From contig NZ_DASZKT010000116.1 of assembly GCF_035552695.1 (NCBI RefSeq), positions 62,001 through 126,000 on the forward strand: DNA of 64,000 nt. The letters run 5' to 3'. The position numbers were made by a program, and so were the translations under genes. This DNA comes from Actinospica sp035552695 (GTDB taxonomy: Bacteria; Actinomycetota; Actinomycetes; Streptomycetales; Catenulisporaceae). How positions within the stretch are numbered: position 1 is the stretch's first letter; each line of letters begins with the position of its first letter. The notes under the pieces are model-generated. The model was not told where the DNA came from, searched no databases, and was given only the letters and a program-made list of their open reading frames with translations. Positions 1 to 8,195 of the stretch are shown piece after piece.

Positions 1-69
1 TAGTCCCGTCGGTCCGGCGCCAACCACGATGACCCCGGTGTCCGAGTGCTCAGTGTTGTCAGCGGGCAT
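1..69 (-). CDS. FAD-dependent oxidoreductase/monooxygenase, N-terminal fragment
   Basis: Only the first 23 codons lie in the window. After a short polar leader they read GVIVVGAGPTGL, the GxGxxG dinucleotide-binding turn that opens FAD monooxygenases of the PHBH type and related flavoproteins. The ATG at 69 is preferred over the in-frame ATG at 81 because a TATGCT -10 motif (77-82, minus strand) lies exactly 7 nt before it, which fits a leaderless start. The gene is divergent from the SRPBCC gene at 237, and the inverted repeat at 156-191 lies between them. Substrate and subfamily cannot be told from this fragment. Confidence 0.7.
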   Translation of the reverse strand, partial: MPADNTEHSDTGVIVVGAGPTGL

Positions 70-155
70 GGCAGGGAGCATAGATGTCTGTCCCGACCTG
101 AGCCAAGAAGCGTATATGACCTCCCTCGCGGTGTGCCTTCAACTTCGTGCAACGT

Positions 156-191
156 CATAGTTGCACATGGTCGCTATCCTGTGCAACTATG
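156..191. promoter_or_regulatory. 12-bp inverted repeat, probable operator
   Basis: CATAGTTGCACA (156-167) is repeated in perfect inverted form at 180-191 with a 12-nt spacer. Further half-sites (GTGCAAC at 147-153, GTTGCA at 194-199) flank it. It sits upstream of the SRPBCC gene and between two divergent genes. ArsR-type repressors bind such dyads, and one is encoded at 843; that it binds here is inference. Confidence 0.6.
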
Positions 192-236
192 AAGTTGCAG
201 GTTTTCGGAAAAACGAGGAACGCGGAGGGATTGACC

Positions 237-704
237 ATGGTCAGCGATCGCATTGAGCAGGATGTTTACATCGCGGCGCCGGTGGCGCGGGTGTGGGAGG
301 TCATGACGGAGCCGAGGCACGTGGGCATGTGGTTCGGCGTCGGCGAACCGGCGGAGATCGACCTGCGCCCGGGCGGTCGGATCGTGTTCGACCACGGAGA
401 GCACGGCAAGCTTCCGGCTGTGATCGAGAAGGTTCACGAGCCTGATTGCTTCTCGTTCCGTTGGGCCGCGGACGATACGGGTGGCCGAGAGCCCGATGCG
501 GGCAACGCGACGCTGGTCGAGTTCACGCTGGAGCCGGAGGGCGAAGGCACGAGGCTGCGTGTCGTCGAGAGCGGATTCTCCGAGGTGAAGGCGGATCCGG
601 AAGCCATAGATCGCCGGTACACGGCCAACAAGGGTGGCTGGCGGCGGGCGCTGCTCAGCCTGACCAGATACGCCGCGCACGAGGAATACGAAGGGGGCGG
701 ATGA
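237..704 (+). CDS. SRPBCC/AHSA1-family protein
   Basis: A 155-residue single-domain START-like (Bet v1/SRPBCC, AHSA1) protein. The start fits the family (DRIEQDVYIAAPVARVWEVMTEP, then MWFG), followed by beta strands and a long C-terminal helix (RRYTANKGGWRRALLSL). These proteins form a hydrophobic cavity for small ligands. I chose the ATG at 237 because GGAGG at 224-228 is correctly spaced and homology begins there; the GTG at 147 would place the inverted repeat inside the gene. It precedes an ArsR gene by 138 nt. AHSA1-ArsR pairs are common in actinobacteria and are usually autoregulated modules; the ligand is unknown. Confidence 0.8.
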   Translation: MVSDRIEQDVYIAAPVARVWEVMTEPRHVGMWFGVGEPAEIDLRPGGRIVFDHGEHGKLPAVIEKVHEPDCFSFRWAADDTGGREPDAGNATLVEFTLEPEGEGTRLRVVESGFSEVKADPEAIDRRYTANKGGWRRALLSLTRYAAHEEYEGGG

Positions 705-842
705 GCTGAAGGCCCGGAGCGCGTCTCAATTCCGTGCGAGGATCTCTAAGGAGCGAGCAGGCGGCGATCGACGTCCTGGATCGTGTGGAAGACGGCCCAG
801 GTGTGAAGGCCGGGAGCGGATGGAAGGAGGCGTGGCGGTCCT

Positions 843-1181
843 ATGACGCAGAGCCCTGCGGAGGAAGCGCTCATCGAAGTGGTGCTTGCGGCGTTGGCGG
901 ATCCGACGCGGCGCCGCATCCTCGACGGCCTGTCCACCGCCGGGGGCGGCACCGCGACGATGCTCGCCCAAGACCTGCCGGTCACCCGTCAGGCCGTGGT
1001 CAAGCACCTCGCGGTCCTGCATCAGGCGGGGCTCGTCGTTGCGCGAAAGATCGGGCGCGAGGTGCGCTACAGCGTCGCTCCGGCGCCGCTCGCTACCACG
1101 GCCCGCTGGATGACCGATCTCGCCTCGGAATGGGGCCGACCGCTGCAGAACGTCAAGCGTCTCGCGGAATCGGGCGAGTAA
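843..1181 (+). CDS. ArsR-family winged-helix repressor
   Basis: 112 residues. The opening LAALADPTRRRILDGLSTAG is the classic ArsR helix, followed by a helix-turn-helix (LPVTRQAVVKHLAVLHQAGL) and a wing (VVARKIGREVRYSVAPAPL). No ArsR-type metal-binding Cys pair is visible, so it more likely senses an organic ligand or acts with its SRPBCC partner. AAGGAGG at 824-830 lies about 12 nt before the ATG, a long but usable spacing. It is in the same orientation as the SRPBCC gene and probably cotranscribed. The dyad at 156-191 is its likely operator. Confidence 0.85.
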   Translation: MTQSPAEEALIEVVLAALADPTRRRILDGLSTAGGGTATMLAQDLPVTRQAVVKHLAVLHQAGLVVARKIGREVRYSVAPAPLATTARWMTDLASEWGRPLQNVKRLAESGE

Positions 1182-1193
1182 CCCGGCCGGGAT

Positions 1194-1685
1194 TCATTTG
1201 GAGGCTGATGGCATGTCTCTGGTGAAGACGACCCGCGTCCGGCCCGGACCGTTGTAGTCCTCGACCACGCGCGCGTCGAAGCCGAGGGCGCGGTGGAAGG
1301 CGATCGAGCCCGCGTTGCCGACAGAAGTGATCGCCTTGAGGCGCACGGCATCCTGGTTGCGGGCCGCCTCGACGAAGGCGCCGTAGAGGCGGCGGCCGAC
1401 TCCGGTACCCCGAGCGTCGTCGCGGGTCGCGATCAGGTGCACGTAGGCCAGGCGATCCGGCGTGACGAAGCCGAAGACATAGCCACGGATGCCGTCCTCG
1501 GCAACGGCGACAAGCGACGTCAGCGGGAACTCCTGGACAAGCGCATGGAGATGGAGCGCCCTCAGGTCACGATCGCCCCAGTAGCGCCCATGGTCGTCGA
1601 GCACCAGCTGGAACTGCTCCATCGTCACGGGCACGATCTCGCCGGCGTCGCCGGTCGGGGGAGAGGCATTGAAGGAGTCGGTCAC
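1194..1685 (-). CDS. GNAT-family N-acetyltransferase
   Basis: 163 residues with the GNAT core: a beta strand ending in AYVHLIATRDDARGTGVGRRLY, where the RxxGxG/A pyrophosphate loop for acetyl-CoA is DARGTGVGRRL, then the helix-strand pair NAGSIAFHRALGFDARVVEDY typical of motif B. The start is GTG. It converges on the ArsR gene, with only 12 nt between stop codons. The acceptor cannot be inferred. A strong hairpin at 1726-1776 separates it from the upstream glycosidase gene, so it probably has its own promoter. Confidence 0.8.
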   Translation of the reverse strand: MTDSFNASPPTGDAGEIVPVTMEQFQLVLDDHGRYWGDRDLRALHLHALVQEFPLTSLVAVAEDGIRGYVFGFVTPDRLAYVHLIATRDDARGTGVGRRLYGAFVEAARNQDAVRLKAITSVGNAGSIAFHRALGFDARVVEDYNGPGRTRVVFTRDMPSASK

Positions 1686-1725
1686 GAACAGATCTTCACA
1701 TCCGATTCGAACTGAAGGAAACGCG

Positions 1726-1776
1726 AGCGCTGCCGGACTCCGTCGGGTCTTGCGCGAAGTCGAGTCCGGCAGCGCT
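1726..1776 (-). terminator. Hairpin terminator of the GH59 gene
   Basis: A perfect 15-bp inverted repeat (AGCGCTGCCGGACTC at 1726-1740 and its complement at 1762-1776, 21-nt loop) lies 21 nt beyond the stop of the leftward glycosidase gene. There is no U-tract, as is common for actinobacterial terminators. Confidence 0.7.
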
Positions 1777-1796
1777 TAGCGGTGGTCGGCAGTTGA

Positions 1797-4661
1797 TCAG
1801 TAGTCGAGATCAAGCTCCCACTGCTGGTCGAGACCGCCGCTAGAGGGCGACTGGACGACTCCGGCGTTCTCGTTCAAGGACGCGCCGCTGACGTCCGCGA
1901 GCAGGCCGCTGTTCTTGGCTGTGAGCGTGTAGTAGCCGCTGCTCAGCGCCGTCAGGAGCCACTGCTGGTTCGTGCCTCCGTTCGCCGCCCATTGGTCCAG
2001 CTGCACGCCCGCGGTGTCCGAAACGTTCGGCACATCGAGCACGAGGCCACTGTTGACGTTCGTCACCGTGTAGTAGCCGCTGCCCAACGGGGTGAAGCGC
2101 CACTGCTGGTTGGTTCCGCCGTTCGGGACCCACTGAATCAGCCCGCCGCCGTTCGACGTCGAGGCACCCGAGATATCCGCGAGGAGGTTGCTATTGTGAT
2201 TCACCAGGTTGTACGTCGCGTTCGGTTCCGCGACCGACACCAGCTTCCATTTCTGGTTCGTTCCACCGTTCGACGGCCACTGATCCACGACCGCTCCGTT
2301 CGCGGTCGAACCGCCCGCCACATCGATGGCCTGGCCGCTGCTCTTGCTCGTCAGTGTGTAGGTGCCGTCTCCGTTGTTCGTGACCTGCCACTGCTGGTTC
2401 GAGCCGTCGTTCGTGGCCCATTGGTCGAGTTGCGTACCGTCCGTGGTCGAACTTCCAGGCACGTCCAGAACGAGGCCGCTCGCGACGTTCATCAACTCGT
2501 CGTAGCCAGTGCCCTCGCTGAGCAGTTGCCACTGCTGGTCCGCCGAGGAGGATGGCGTGCTCTGCACGATTCCCGCGCCCTGTGCCGTCGAGGCCCCGGA
2601 TGTGGCGAGTGCCAGGCTGCTGTTCTCGTTGAGGATCTGATAGGTCGCGGCCGCTGTGCTGGAGCCGACCGGGGTGACCGACAGGTCCGAGAATTCATCG
2701 GTCTGCCAGCCGTCCACGCCCAAGCCGACCTGGCCCTGGCCGTACGAACTGTCGGTGACGGTACCGACGGTCGTGCCATTGATCGCTGCGGAGATCGTCG
2801 AGCCGTTGAACGTCAGCGCAAGGTGCGACCACGTGCCGGTGCCCGGAGCGGTGACGGTGCCGGAAGCGAGGGTCGTGAGCTCTCCGTTGTAGTCGTTCTT
2901 CACAATCGCCCAAGCGCCGGTGTTCGACAGTTGGAGGTAGTACTCGTCGATCCCGGCGACCGAGAACGGATGCTGTGTTTCGACCCTGCCGAGCAGTTGC
3001 ACCGCGCCCGACTGGTTCATCAGCGCATCCGCCGAAACCGTGTAGTTCGTCCAGCTGAGATCGCCGATCGTGGTGTACGGGTTCGAGGCGTTGTCCCAGT
3101 TGATCGGCTCCTGCGCGGCCATCTGCTCGACGCACTCACCGGTCCGGCCGCCGGTGCAGGGCTGGATCTCGAACGATCCGTTCTGGTCGGACAGGTACTT
3201 CGCCTCGCTTCCGGTGCTGTACTCGCTGAAGGAGTCCGCGTACGGCAGCGGGAGGGAGGCCTTGGCCGGTGGCTGCGCGGTGCCCTTACCCTGACCGGTC
3301 GTCGTAGTGACGGTGTAGATATAACCGGGCTGGAGCGTCAGCGAGTACGTCCCGTTCGACGGCGTGATGTCCTGGCTGTGCACGAGATAGTCCGCAGGGT
3401 TCTGCGAGTTCAGATCCGTGGACCACACGTGCACGGTGCCGGCGGACAAGCCTCCGGAGACAGTGAATGTCGCGGTCTGCGCGGTCGTCGCGGTGGTCGT
3501 CTCCAGGATCGTCGAGTAGTTCGTACCGTCCGGGGACTTCAGAGTGACGTAAGAGCCGTTCGACTCGGCGCCGCCGAGATAGCCGCTGCCGTCGTTCAGG
3601 AACTGCCAGCCGGGCGAGGTGAACTGGGTGACCTGCGCGGTCGCCCAGGTCTCTGCACCGACCTCGTACGCCCCGGACCAGGGCGAGTTCGCGACCATGA
3701 GGCCGGTCGTGTCATAGCCCAGGTTGGGATAGATCGCGGCGACGAGCGGCCAGTTGATGTAAGCCGTCAGATCGGCGTCCGTATAGCCGCGGGTGATCGA
3801 GCGGATCAGCGCGGGCGCCCCCGAATCGGTGTCCTGCGAACCGTTCTCGCTGGCCCACAGTTGCTTTCCGGAGGAAAGTGCCGCGCTGGTGGTGGAACAC
3901 GTGTCCGCGCTCCCGCCGTCGCCCCCGCACGGATAGTGCTCGCCGATGATGCCGACGGACGCGGCGAACGTCGAGTTGCTGTCGATGTCTCCGGCGATCG
4001 ACCAGTCCGAGTCCGCGCCCACGATCGTCACCGCGGAGTACCCGTCGGCATCCAGAGTGCTGCGAAGCTGCTCGTACCAGGCGATGTTGTAGCCGCGTTC
4101 GTTCCAGCCGCCGAGGTAGTTGACGGTCAGGCCGTGCGATTTCGCGCAGCCGAGCCAGGCGACGAGATAGTTGATCATGTCGGTGGACCAGAAATTGCCA
4201 CCGCCGATCCAGCCCGGCGCTCCCCAGGCCAGGCCGTAGAGCTTGATGCTCGGGTCGAGGGCCTTCGCCTGCTCCATCAGCCACCATTCGTAGCCGGTGC
4301 CGCAGTCGACGGAGCCCTTGGTGTGCTCGATGCTGGACTCCGAGCCGTCCGTCGAGTTCGCGTCGCCGCCGATCTCGACCTTGAGGATCTGCAGGTCGGC
4401 GCCGTATCCGGGCTTGAACAGGTAGTCCAGGATCGCGGTGCGTTCGGCCGGCGGATAGTCGATCAGCAGGCGGGAGTTGCCGCCCCCGCCGCTGATCGCG
4501 CCGATGCCGTCGAACGTGCGTCCGGCCGAGGCGCCGTTGACCGCGACCGTGGTGGTCGTCGCGGCGTGGGCCGGGGCGGGAACGGAGAGCTGGGCCGCCG
4601 CGAGGGCGGCGGCGGCCAGGCCGAGTGCGGCCGCGCGGAGGCGCGAGAGTCGTATTCGCAT
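1797..4661 (-). CDS. Secreted GH59 galactosylceramidase-like hydrolase with two ricin-type lectin domains
   Basis: 954 residues. Residues 1-33 are a Sec signal peptide with an AHA-A cleavage site. The catalytic barrel (about 45-400) matches galactocerebrosidase: FDGIGAISGGGGNSRLL at the start, the acid/base Glu at E188 (GGWNERGYN) and the nucleophile at E272 (LWASENGSQD). A beta-sandwich/lectin-like region (about 480-660) matches the C-terminal part of GH59. The last 290 residues hold six QxW repeats, i.e. two CBM13 beta-trefoils for galactose-type sugars. GH59 removes beta-galactose from galactosylceramide and related glycosides; the physiological substrate here is unknown. ATG 4661 is chosen over an upstream in-frame ATG because AAGGA precedes it and the signal peptide starts there. 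Confidence 0.88.
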   Translation of the reverse strand: MRIRLSRLRAAALGLAAAALAAAQLSVPAPAHAATTTTVAVNGASAGRTFDGIGAISGGGGNSRLLIDYPPAERTAILDYLFKPGYGADLQILKVEIGGDANSTDGSESSIEHTKGSVDCGTGYEWWLMEQAKALDPSIKLYGLAWGAPGWIGGGNFWSTDMINYLVAWLGCAKSHGLTVNYLGGWNERGYNIAWYEQLRSTLDADGYSAVTIVGADSDWSIAGDIDSNSTFAASVGIIGEHYPCGGDGGSADTCSTTSAALSSGKQLWASENGSQDTDSGAPALIRSITRGYTDADLTAYINWPLVAAIYPNLGYDTTGLMVANSPWSGAYEVGAETWATAQVTQFTSPGWQFLNDGSGYLGGAESNGSYVTLKSPDGTNYSTILETTTATTAQTATFTVSGGLSAGTVHVWSTDLNSQNPADYLVHSQDITPSNGTYSLTLQPGYIYTVTTTTGQGKGTAQPPAKASLPLPYADSFSEYSTGSEAKYLSDQNGSFEIQPCTGGRTGECVEQMAAQEPINWDNASNPYTTIGDLSWTNYTVSADALMNQSGAVQLLGRVETQHPFSVAGIDEYYLQLSNTGAWAIVKNDYNGELTTLASGTVTAPGTGTWSHLALTFNGSTISAAINGTTVGTVTDSSYGQGQVGLGVDGWQTDEFSDLSVTPVGSSTAAATYQILNENSSLALATSGASTAQGAGIVQSTPSSSADQQWQLLSEGTGYDELMNVASGLVLDVPGSSTTDGTQLDQWATNDGSNQQWQVTNNGDGTYTLTSKSSGQAIDVAGGSTANGAVVDQWPSNGGTNQKWKLVSVAEPNATYNLVNHNSNLLADISGASTSNGGGLIQWVPNGGTNQQWRFTPLGSGYYTVTNVNSGLVLDVPNVSDTAGVQLDQWAANGGTNQQWLLTALSSGYYTLTAKNSGLLADVSGASLNENAGVVQSPSSGGLDQQWELDLDY

Positions 4662-4765
4662 GGGCTGTGGTCCTTGTGTGGGTATGGCCGACCGCCGAGG
4701 GTAGTCAGCGGAAACAGACAAGATCGAACACAGATTTACGGGGTATTACGACAATATCCACCGTC

Positions 4766-4794
4766 AGTGGACATCGGTATCCGTGTTCTGTCAA
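4766..4794 (-). promoter_or_regulatory. Possible promoter of the GH59 gene
   Basis: On the minus strand a consensus TTGACA (4789-4794) lies 17 nt before TCCACT (4766-4771), a weak -10. It is about 105 nt upstream of the ATG. TCCAC/GTGGA half-sites at 4757-4771 overlap the -10 and could be an operator. The -35 is convincing, the -10 is not. Confidence 0.35.
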
Positions 4795-4861
4795 GCCGCC
4801 GTCGCCGTCCGTGGCCAACCCTGTGCGCGATCCCGCGCGCCCCGCCCCTGTGACCTCCGGT

Positions 4862-5416
4862 TCAGTGCCCGTTCACGTCGGAAAGCACTGAGATCGGGTC
4901 CCCGTCCACGTCCTCGACCAGCGCCAACCAGGTCTGATACGCGGAGTTGAACGGCTCCTCACGCTGCTGGATGGCGACCAGAAGTGCGTCCGCCGTGGCC
5001 CGTGCGTTCGCGATCACCTCGGCCGGATAGCCGTAGCGCGCCTGGTGCTCCAGGAACTCGTCCTCGTCCACGATCGCGGGTGCGCGTCCGTCCCGGAAGC
5101 GCAGCACATCCAGGTCGAGATCGACCATCGTGATCTCGTCGGGCGCGGTCCATTCGGCGACGGTCGTGATGTCGCAGTAGATCGCGGTCGGCCGGGGCGC
5201 GGCGTGGAAGGCGCCGCACCACCAGTCGGCGCGGCGGATCAGCTGGACGTGTGCCTGATCGAAGGTCACCTCCGGCTCCGAGCCGCGGGCCATCCGCATG
5301 TTCCTGCCCCAGCCGAGCCAGAGGCCGTGCTCGTCCTCGCCGAGGCGGCGCATCGTGCCGTGCCAGTGCAGGGAACGGTCGTATTTCCGGTACGTCAAAC
5401 GGATCAGTTCACTCAT
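4862..5416 (-). CDS. DUF402-domain protein
   Basis: 184 residues from the ATG at 5416. The C-terminal two thirds match DUF402 (AIYCDITTVAEW, then VDLDLDVLRFRDGR, and an acidic EDEFLEHQARYGYP helix). Characterised members are nucleotide or phosphate-ester hydrolases (FomD, nucleoside di/triphosphate phosphatases) that use Asp/Glu-bound divalent metal; the acidic residues are retained. TACGCT (5424-5429, minus strand) lies exactly 7 nt before the ATG with no ribosome-binding site, so a leaderless start is likely. An 8-bp inverted repeat (5417-5424/5431-5438) surrounds the -10 and could be an operator. Substrate unknown. Confidence 0.75.
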   Translation of the reverse strand: MSELIRLTYRKYDRSLHWHGTMRRLGEDEHGLWLGWGRNMRMARGSEPEVTFDQAHVQLIRRADWWCGAFHAAPRPTAIYCDITTVAEWTAPDEITMVDLDLDVLRFRDGRAPAIVDEDEFLEHQARYGYPAEVIANARATADALLVAIQQREEPFNSAYQTWLALVEDVDGDPISVLSDVNGH

Positions 5417-5619
5417 GCGCCCGAGCGTAATCGGGCGCCGCGCCGGGATCACCGAATTCGGACCCGATGATGCTCTCACAGAGCGGTGTGCGCGCCGCGT
5501 TCACCGTGGACGAAGGCTGACGCAAGGGTCGATGTCCGACGTCCGGGGCGTGAATTCCGGGTGATGCGCCGTCCGTGTCTTGCGTGCATCGGGACGTGCG
5601 CTCGCGTACGCTGCGCACC

Positions 5620-7098
5620 GTGCCTCGTACCGCGCTCAGCCTCTCCGGCCCCGCACCGTTGCCCGCCGGGCGTGCGGCATTGGCCGAGGGCTTCGCGGCC
5701 ATCCGCGTCGAGCACGAGCTGCCTGCCGCGTTCCCGCAGGCCGTCCTCGGCGAGGCCGGTGTGGCCGTCCGTGACCTGGGGCGGCCGGAGCTCGACCGCA
5801 CCGACCTGCCACTGGTGACTCTGGACCCGCCGGGTTCGCGAGATCTGGATCAGGCGATGGGGATCGAGCGGCGGTCCGGCGGCGGGTTCCGGGTCTGGTA
5901 CGCGATCGCGGACGTGGCCGCGTTCGTGCGTCCCGGTGGTGAGCTGGATCGGGAGGCGCGTCGGCGGGTGCTGACGTGCTACCTGCCGGACGTCCGGGTG
6001 CCACTGCATCCTGCTGAACTGTCCGAAGACGCGGCGTCGCTTCTGCCGGGACAGGATCGTCCGGCCGTGCTGTGGTGCGTGGATGTAGACGCGCATGGTG
6101 CTCCCACCGCGGTTGACGTGCGGCGGGCGCTCGTTCGCTCGCGCGCGCAGTTGGACTATCCGGCGATGGAGCTGGCCTTGGCCGAGAGTCGTGCGCCGGC
6201 GGTCATCGGCCTGCTGTGTGAGCTCGGCGGTCTACTCGAGGCGCGGCAGACCTCGCGCGGCGGCATGATCCTCAACGTGCCGACGCAGCAGATCAGCTCG
6301 ACCCCGGACGGCTGGCGGCTCGAGTACGCGGTGGAGCGGCCGATCGAGCGGTGGAACGCGCAGATCTCGCTGCTGATCGGCGCGGCCGCGGCAAGGATCA
6401 TGCTGCGCGGCGGCGTCGGCATCGTACGTACTCTGCCCGAGCCTTCACCGATCACGGTCCGCCGCTTGCGTAAGGCCGCCAAGGGCCTGGGTGTGGTCTG
6501 GCCGGACCGGCGCAGCTACCAACGGCTCGTCAGCAGTCTGACGCCGGATGACCCGCATCAGGCTGCGCTCCTGTGGGAGGCGATGGCACTGCTGCGCGGT
6601 GCCGCGTACACGCCGTTCGACGGAACCTGCCCGGCCAAGCCGAAGCATTCCGCTCTCGGCATCGCTTACGCGCACGCGACAGCTCCGCTGCGTCGCCTCG
6701 TCGACCGTTACACGTCAGAATGCTGCCTCGCGCTCACGGCCGGACGGGACGTGCCCGACTGGGTGCGTGAGACGTTGCCCGAACTGCCCGCCGACATGGA
6801 GCGCGGCGAGCGGCTGAGCCGAACGGTGGACCGTGCGTGTATCGACCTGGCTGAGGCCGTGCTGCTCGCGGACCGGATCGGCGAGGACTTCACCGGCGTC
6901 GTGCTGGATCTGAACGATCGGATCGACTGGGACCAGAACGGCAAGCCCGACGCCGGCACCGTGATGCTGCGAGACCCGGCGGTGATAGCCCGCCTCGACG
7001 GCCATGACCTGCCGCAGGGAACCGAGGTGCGCGTCCGGCTGACCAAGGTGGACGCGGTGGAGCGCAAGGTCTATTTCGACTGGATCGACGCGGAGTAA
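5620..7098 (+). CDS. RNB-domain 3'-5' exoribonuclease (RNase II family)
   Basis: 492 residues. The RNB catalytic core starts at TLDPPGSRDLDQAMGIER, where the clustered acidic residues (DxxxxxDLDQ) bind Mg2+, followed by VWYAIADVAAFVRPGGELDREA and YAHATAPLRRLVDRY, all RNase II/R signatures. No clear cold-shock or S1 RNA-binding domains flank it, so it is the compact actinobacterial type. It degrades RNA processively from the 3' end in the cytoplasm. The GTG at 5620 is chosen because TACGCT (5607-5612) lies 7 nt upstream, a leaderless arrangement; a longer frame from 5575 would have to start upstream of this promoter. Confidence 0.85.
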   Translation: MPRTALSLSGPAPLPAGRAALAEGFAAIRVEHELPAAFPQAVLGEAGVAVRDLGRPELDRTDLPLVTLDPPGSRDLDQAMGIERRSGGGFRVWYAIADVAAFVRPGGELDREARRRVLTCYLPDVRVPLHPAELSEDAASLLPGQDRPAVLWCVDVDAHGAPTAVDVRRALVRSRAQLDYPAMELALAESRAPAVIGLLCELGGLLEARQTSRGGMILNVPTQQISSTPDGWRLEYAVERPIERWNAQISLLIGAAAARIMLRGGVGIVRTLPEPSPITVRRLRKAAKGLGVVWPDRRSYQRLVSSLTPDDPHQAALLWEAMALLRGAAYTPFDGTCPAKPKHSALGIAYAHATAPLRRLVDRYTSECCLALTAGRDVPDWVRETLPELPADMERGERLSRTVDRACIDLAEAVLLADRIGEDFTGVVLDLNDRIDWDQNGKPDAGTVMLRDPAVIARLDGHDLPQGTEVRVRLTKVDAVERKVYFDWIDAE

Positions 7099-7254
7099 GA
7101 TAACAGGCCCGCAGCTGATTGAAGGGTGAGCTGACGGCGGTCCGAAGGAAGCTGGCGGCAGTCGAAGGGGGCTACGGCTTCCGACGGAGCTGCGCAGTCC
7201 ATGGGGGCGATCGCCGCTCAAGGGAGTGCGCGAGGCTCTCGGAACCACTAGGCG

Positions 7255-7314
7255 TGTCGGATTCATTTAGCTCTGCCGGACCCGCTGGCTGTGCCGGACT
7301 CTTGCTCTGTCGGA
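7255..7314 (+). repeat. Four short TGYCGGA direct repeats upstream of the 7337 promoter
   Basis: TGTCGGA (7255), TGCCGGA (7274), TGCCGGA (7292) and TGTCGGA (7308) recur at 19, 18 and 16 nt, directly before the TAGCGT -10 at 7324. Regular spacing next to a promoter suggests regulator sites, but the motif is short and GC-rich, so chance is possible. Confidence 0.35.
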
Positions 7315-7336
7315 CCTTCTAGCTAGCGTCAGTCGT

Positions 7337-8170
7337 ATGACCGAACCGATGCGATACGGCGTCATCCTTCCGGGCGGCGCGGCACCGCAACAACTCGAAC
7401 TCGCGCTGATCGCGGAGGAGCACGGCTGGGACGGCGTGTTCCTCCCTGAGGTGACGTACGGAGTCGACGCGTGGTCGCTGCTCGCCGCGATGGCGGTTCG
7501 TACGACGTGGGTCAAGCTCGGTACGTTGCTTTCGCCGCTGCCCTGGCGTCGGCCGTGGAAGCTGGCCAGCCAGATCGCGACGGTGGACCAGCTCTCGGGA
7601 GGGCGGGCGATCGTCACCGTGGGGCTCGGCGCGCCGGAGGTGCTGCTCGGCACGACCGAGGTTACGGATCGGCGGGAGCGGGCTGAACGGCTGGACGAGG
7701 GCATTGACCTGATGCGCACTCTTTGGGCGGGTGGCCGGACATACCGCGGCCAGTACTACGTGCTCGCTGCGGACGGCGGCAGCGAGTTCATCGATATCGG
7801 CGGTCCGGTACAGCGGCCCGTGCCGATCTGGGTCGTCGGCGCGTGGCTGAAACCGCGATCGATGCGCCGCGCGGCGCGGTGCGACGGGGTCGTGCCCGAG
7901 TACTACCTCGACGGCCGCGAGCCGACGCTCGAGGACGTCCGCGAACTGAAGGCGTGGCTGATCGGGCACGGAGCAAAGCCGGACATTGACGTCATCGCGG
8001 ATGGCGAGACCCCGGCGGACGACCTTGTGGTGGCGAAGTCGCAGGTGGCGGCACGCGCGGAGGCCGGCTGCACGTGGTGGCTCGAGACGCGTTGGCAGCG
8101 GTCGGCAGACGAGTCTGTGCGGCTCGACGAGGTTCGCGAGCGCATCCTCGCAGGACCGCCGCGCCCCTGA
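7337..8170 (+). CDS. Luciferase-like (LLM class) flavin/F420-dependent oxidoreductase
   Basis: 277 residues, TIM-barrel luciferase-like family. It opens with MRYGVILPGGAAPQQLELALIAEEHGWDGVFLPE and carries the conserved KLASQIATVDQLSGGRAIVTVGLG segment and DLMRTLWAGG. Actinobacterial members use F420 or FMN in hydride transfer to varied substrates; cofactor choice cannot be decided here. TAGCGT (7324-7329) is 7 nt before the ATG, so the transcript is probably leaderless. It stands alone between the RNB gene and a repeat array. The substrate is unknown. Confidence 0.8.
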   Translation: MTEPMRYGVILPGGAAPQQLELALIAEEHGWDGVFLPEVTYGVDAWSLLAAMAVRTTWVKLGTLLSPLPWRRPWKLASQIATVDQLSGGRAIVTVGLGAPEVLLGTTEVTDRRERAERLDEGIDLMRTLWAGGRTYRGQYYVLAADGGSEFIDIGGPVQRPVPIWVVGAWLKPRSMRRAARCDGVVPEYYLDGREPTLEDVRELKAWLIGHGAKPDIDVIADGETPADDLVVAKSQVAARAEAGCTWWLETRWQRSADESVRLDEVRERILAGPPRP

Positions 8171-8195
8171 GGCAGATAGGGGATGGGAGCCTGCC

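Noticed and set aside
1992..4853. A 953-codon open frame on the plus strand opposite the GH59 gene
   Set aside because: It is the mirror of a clear GH59/CBM13 gene; its protein is Arg/Val-rich without domains. Long antisense frames are expected at this GC content.
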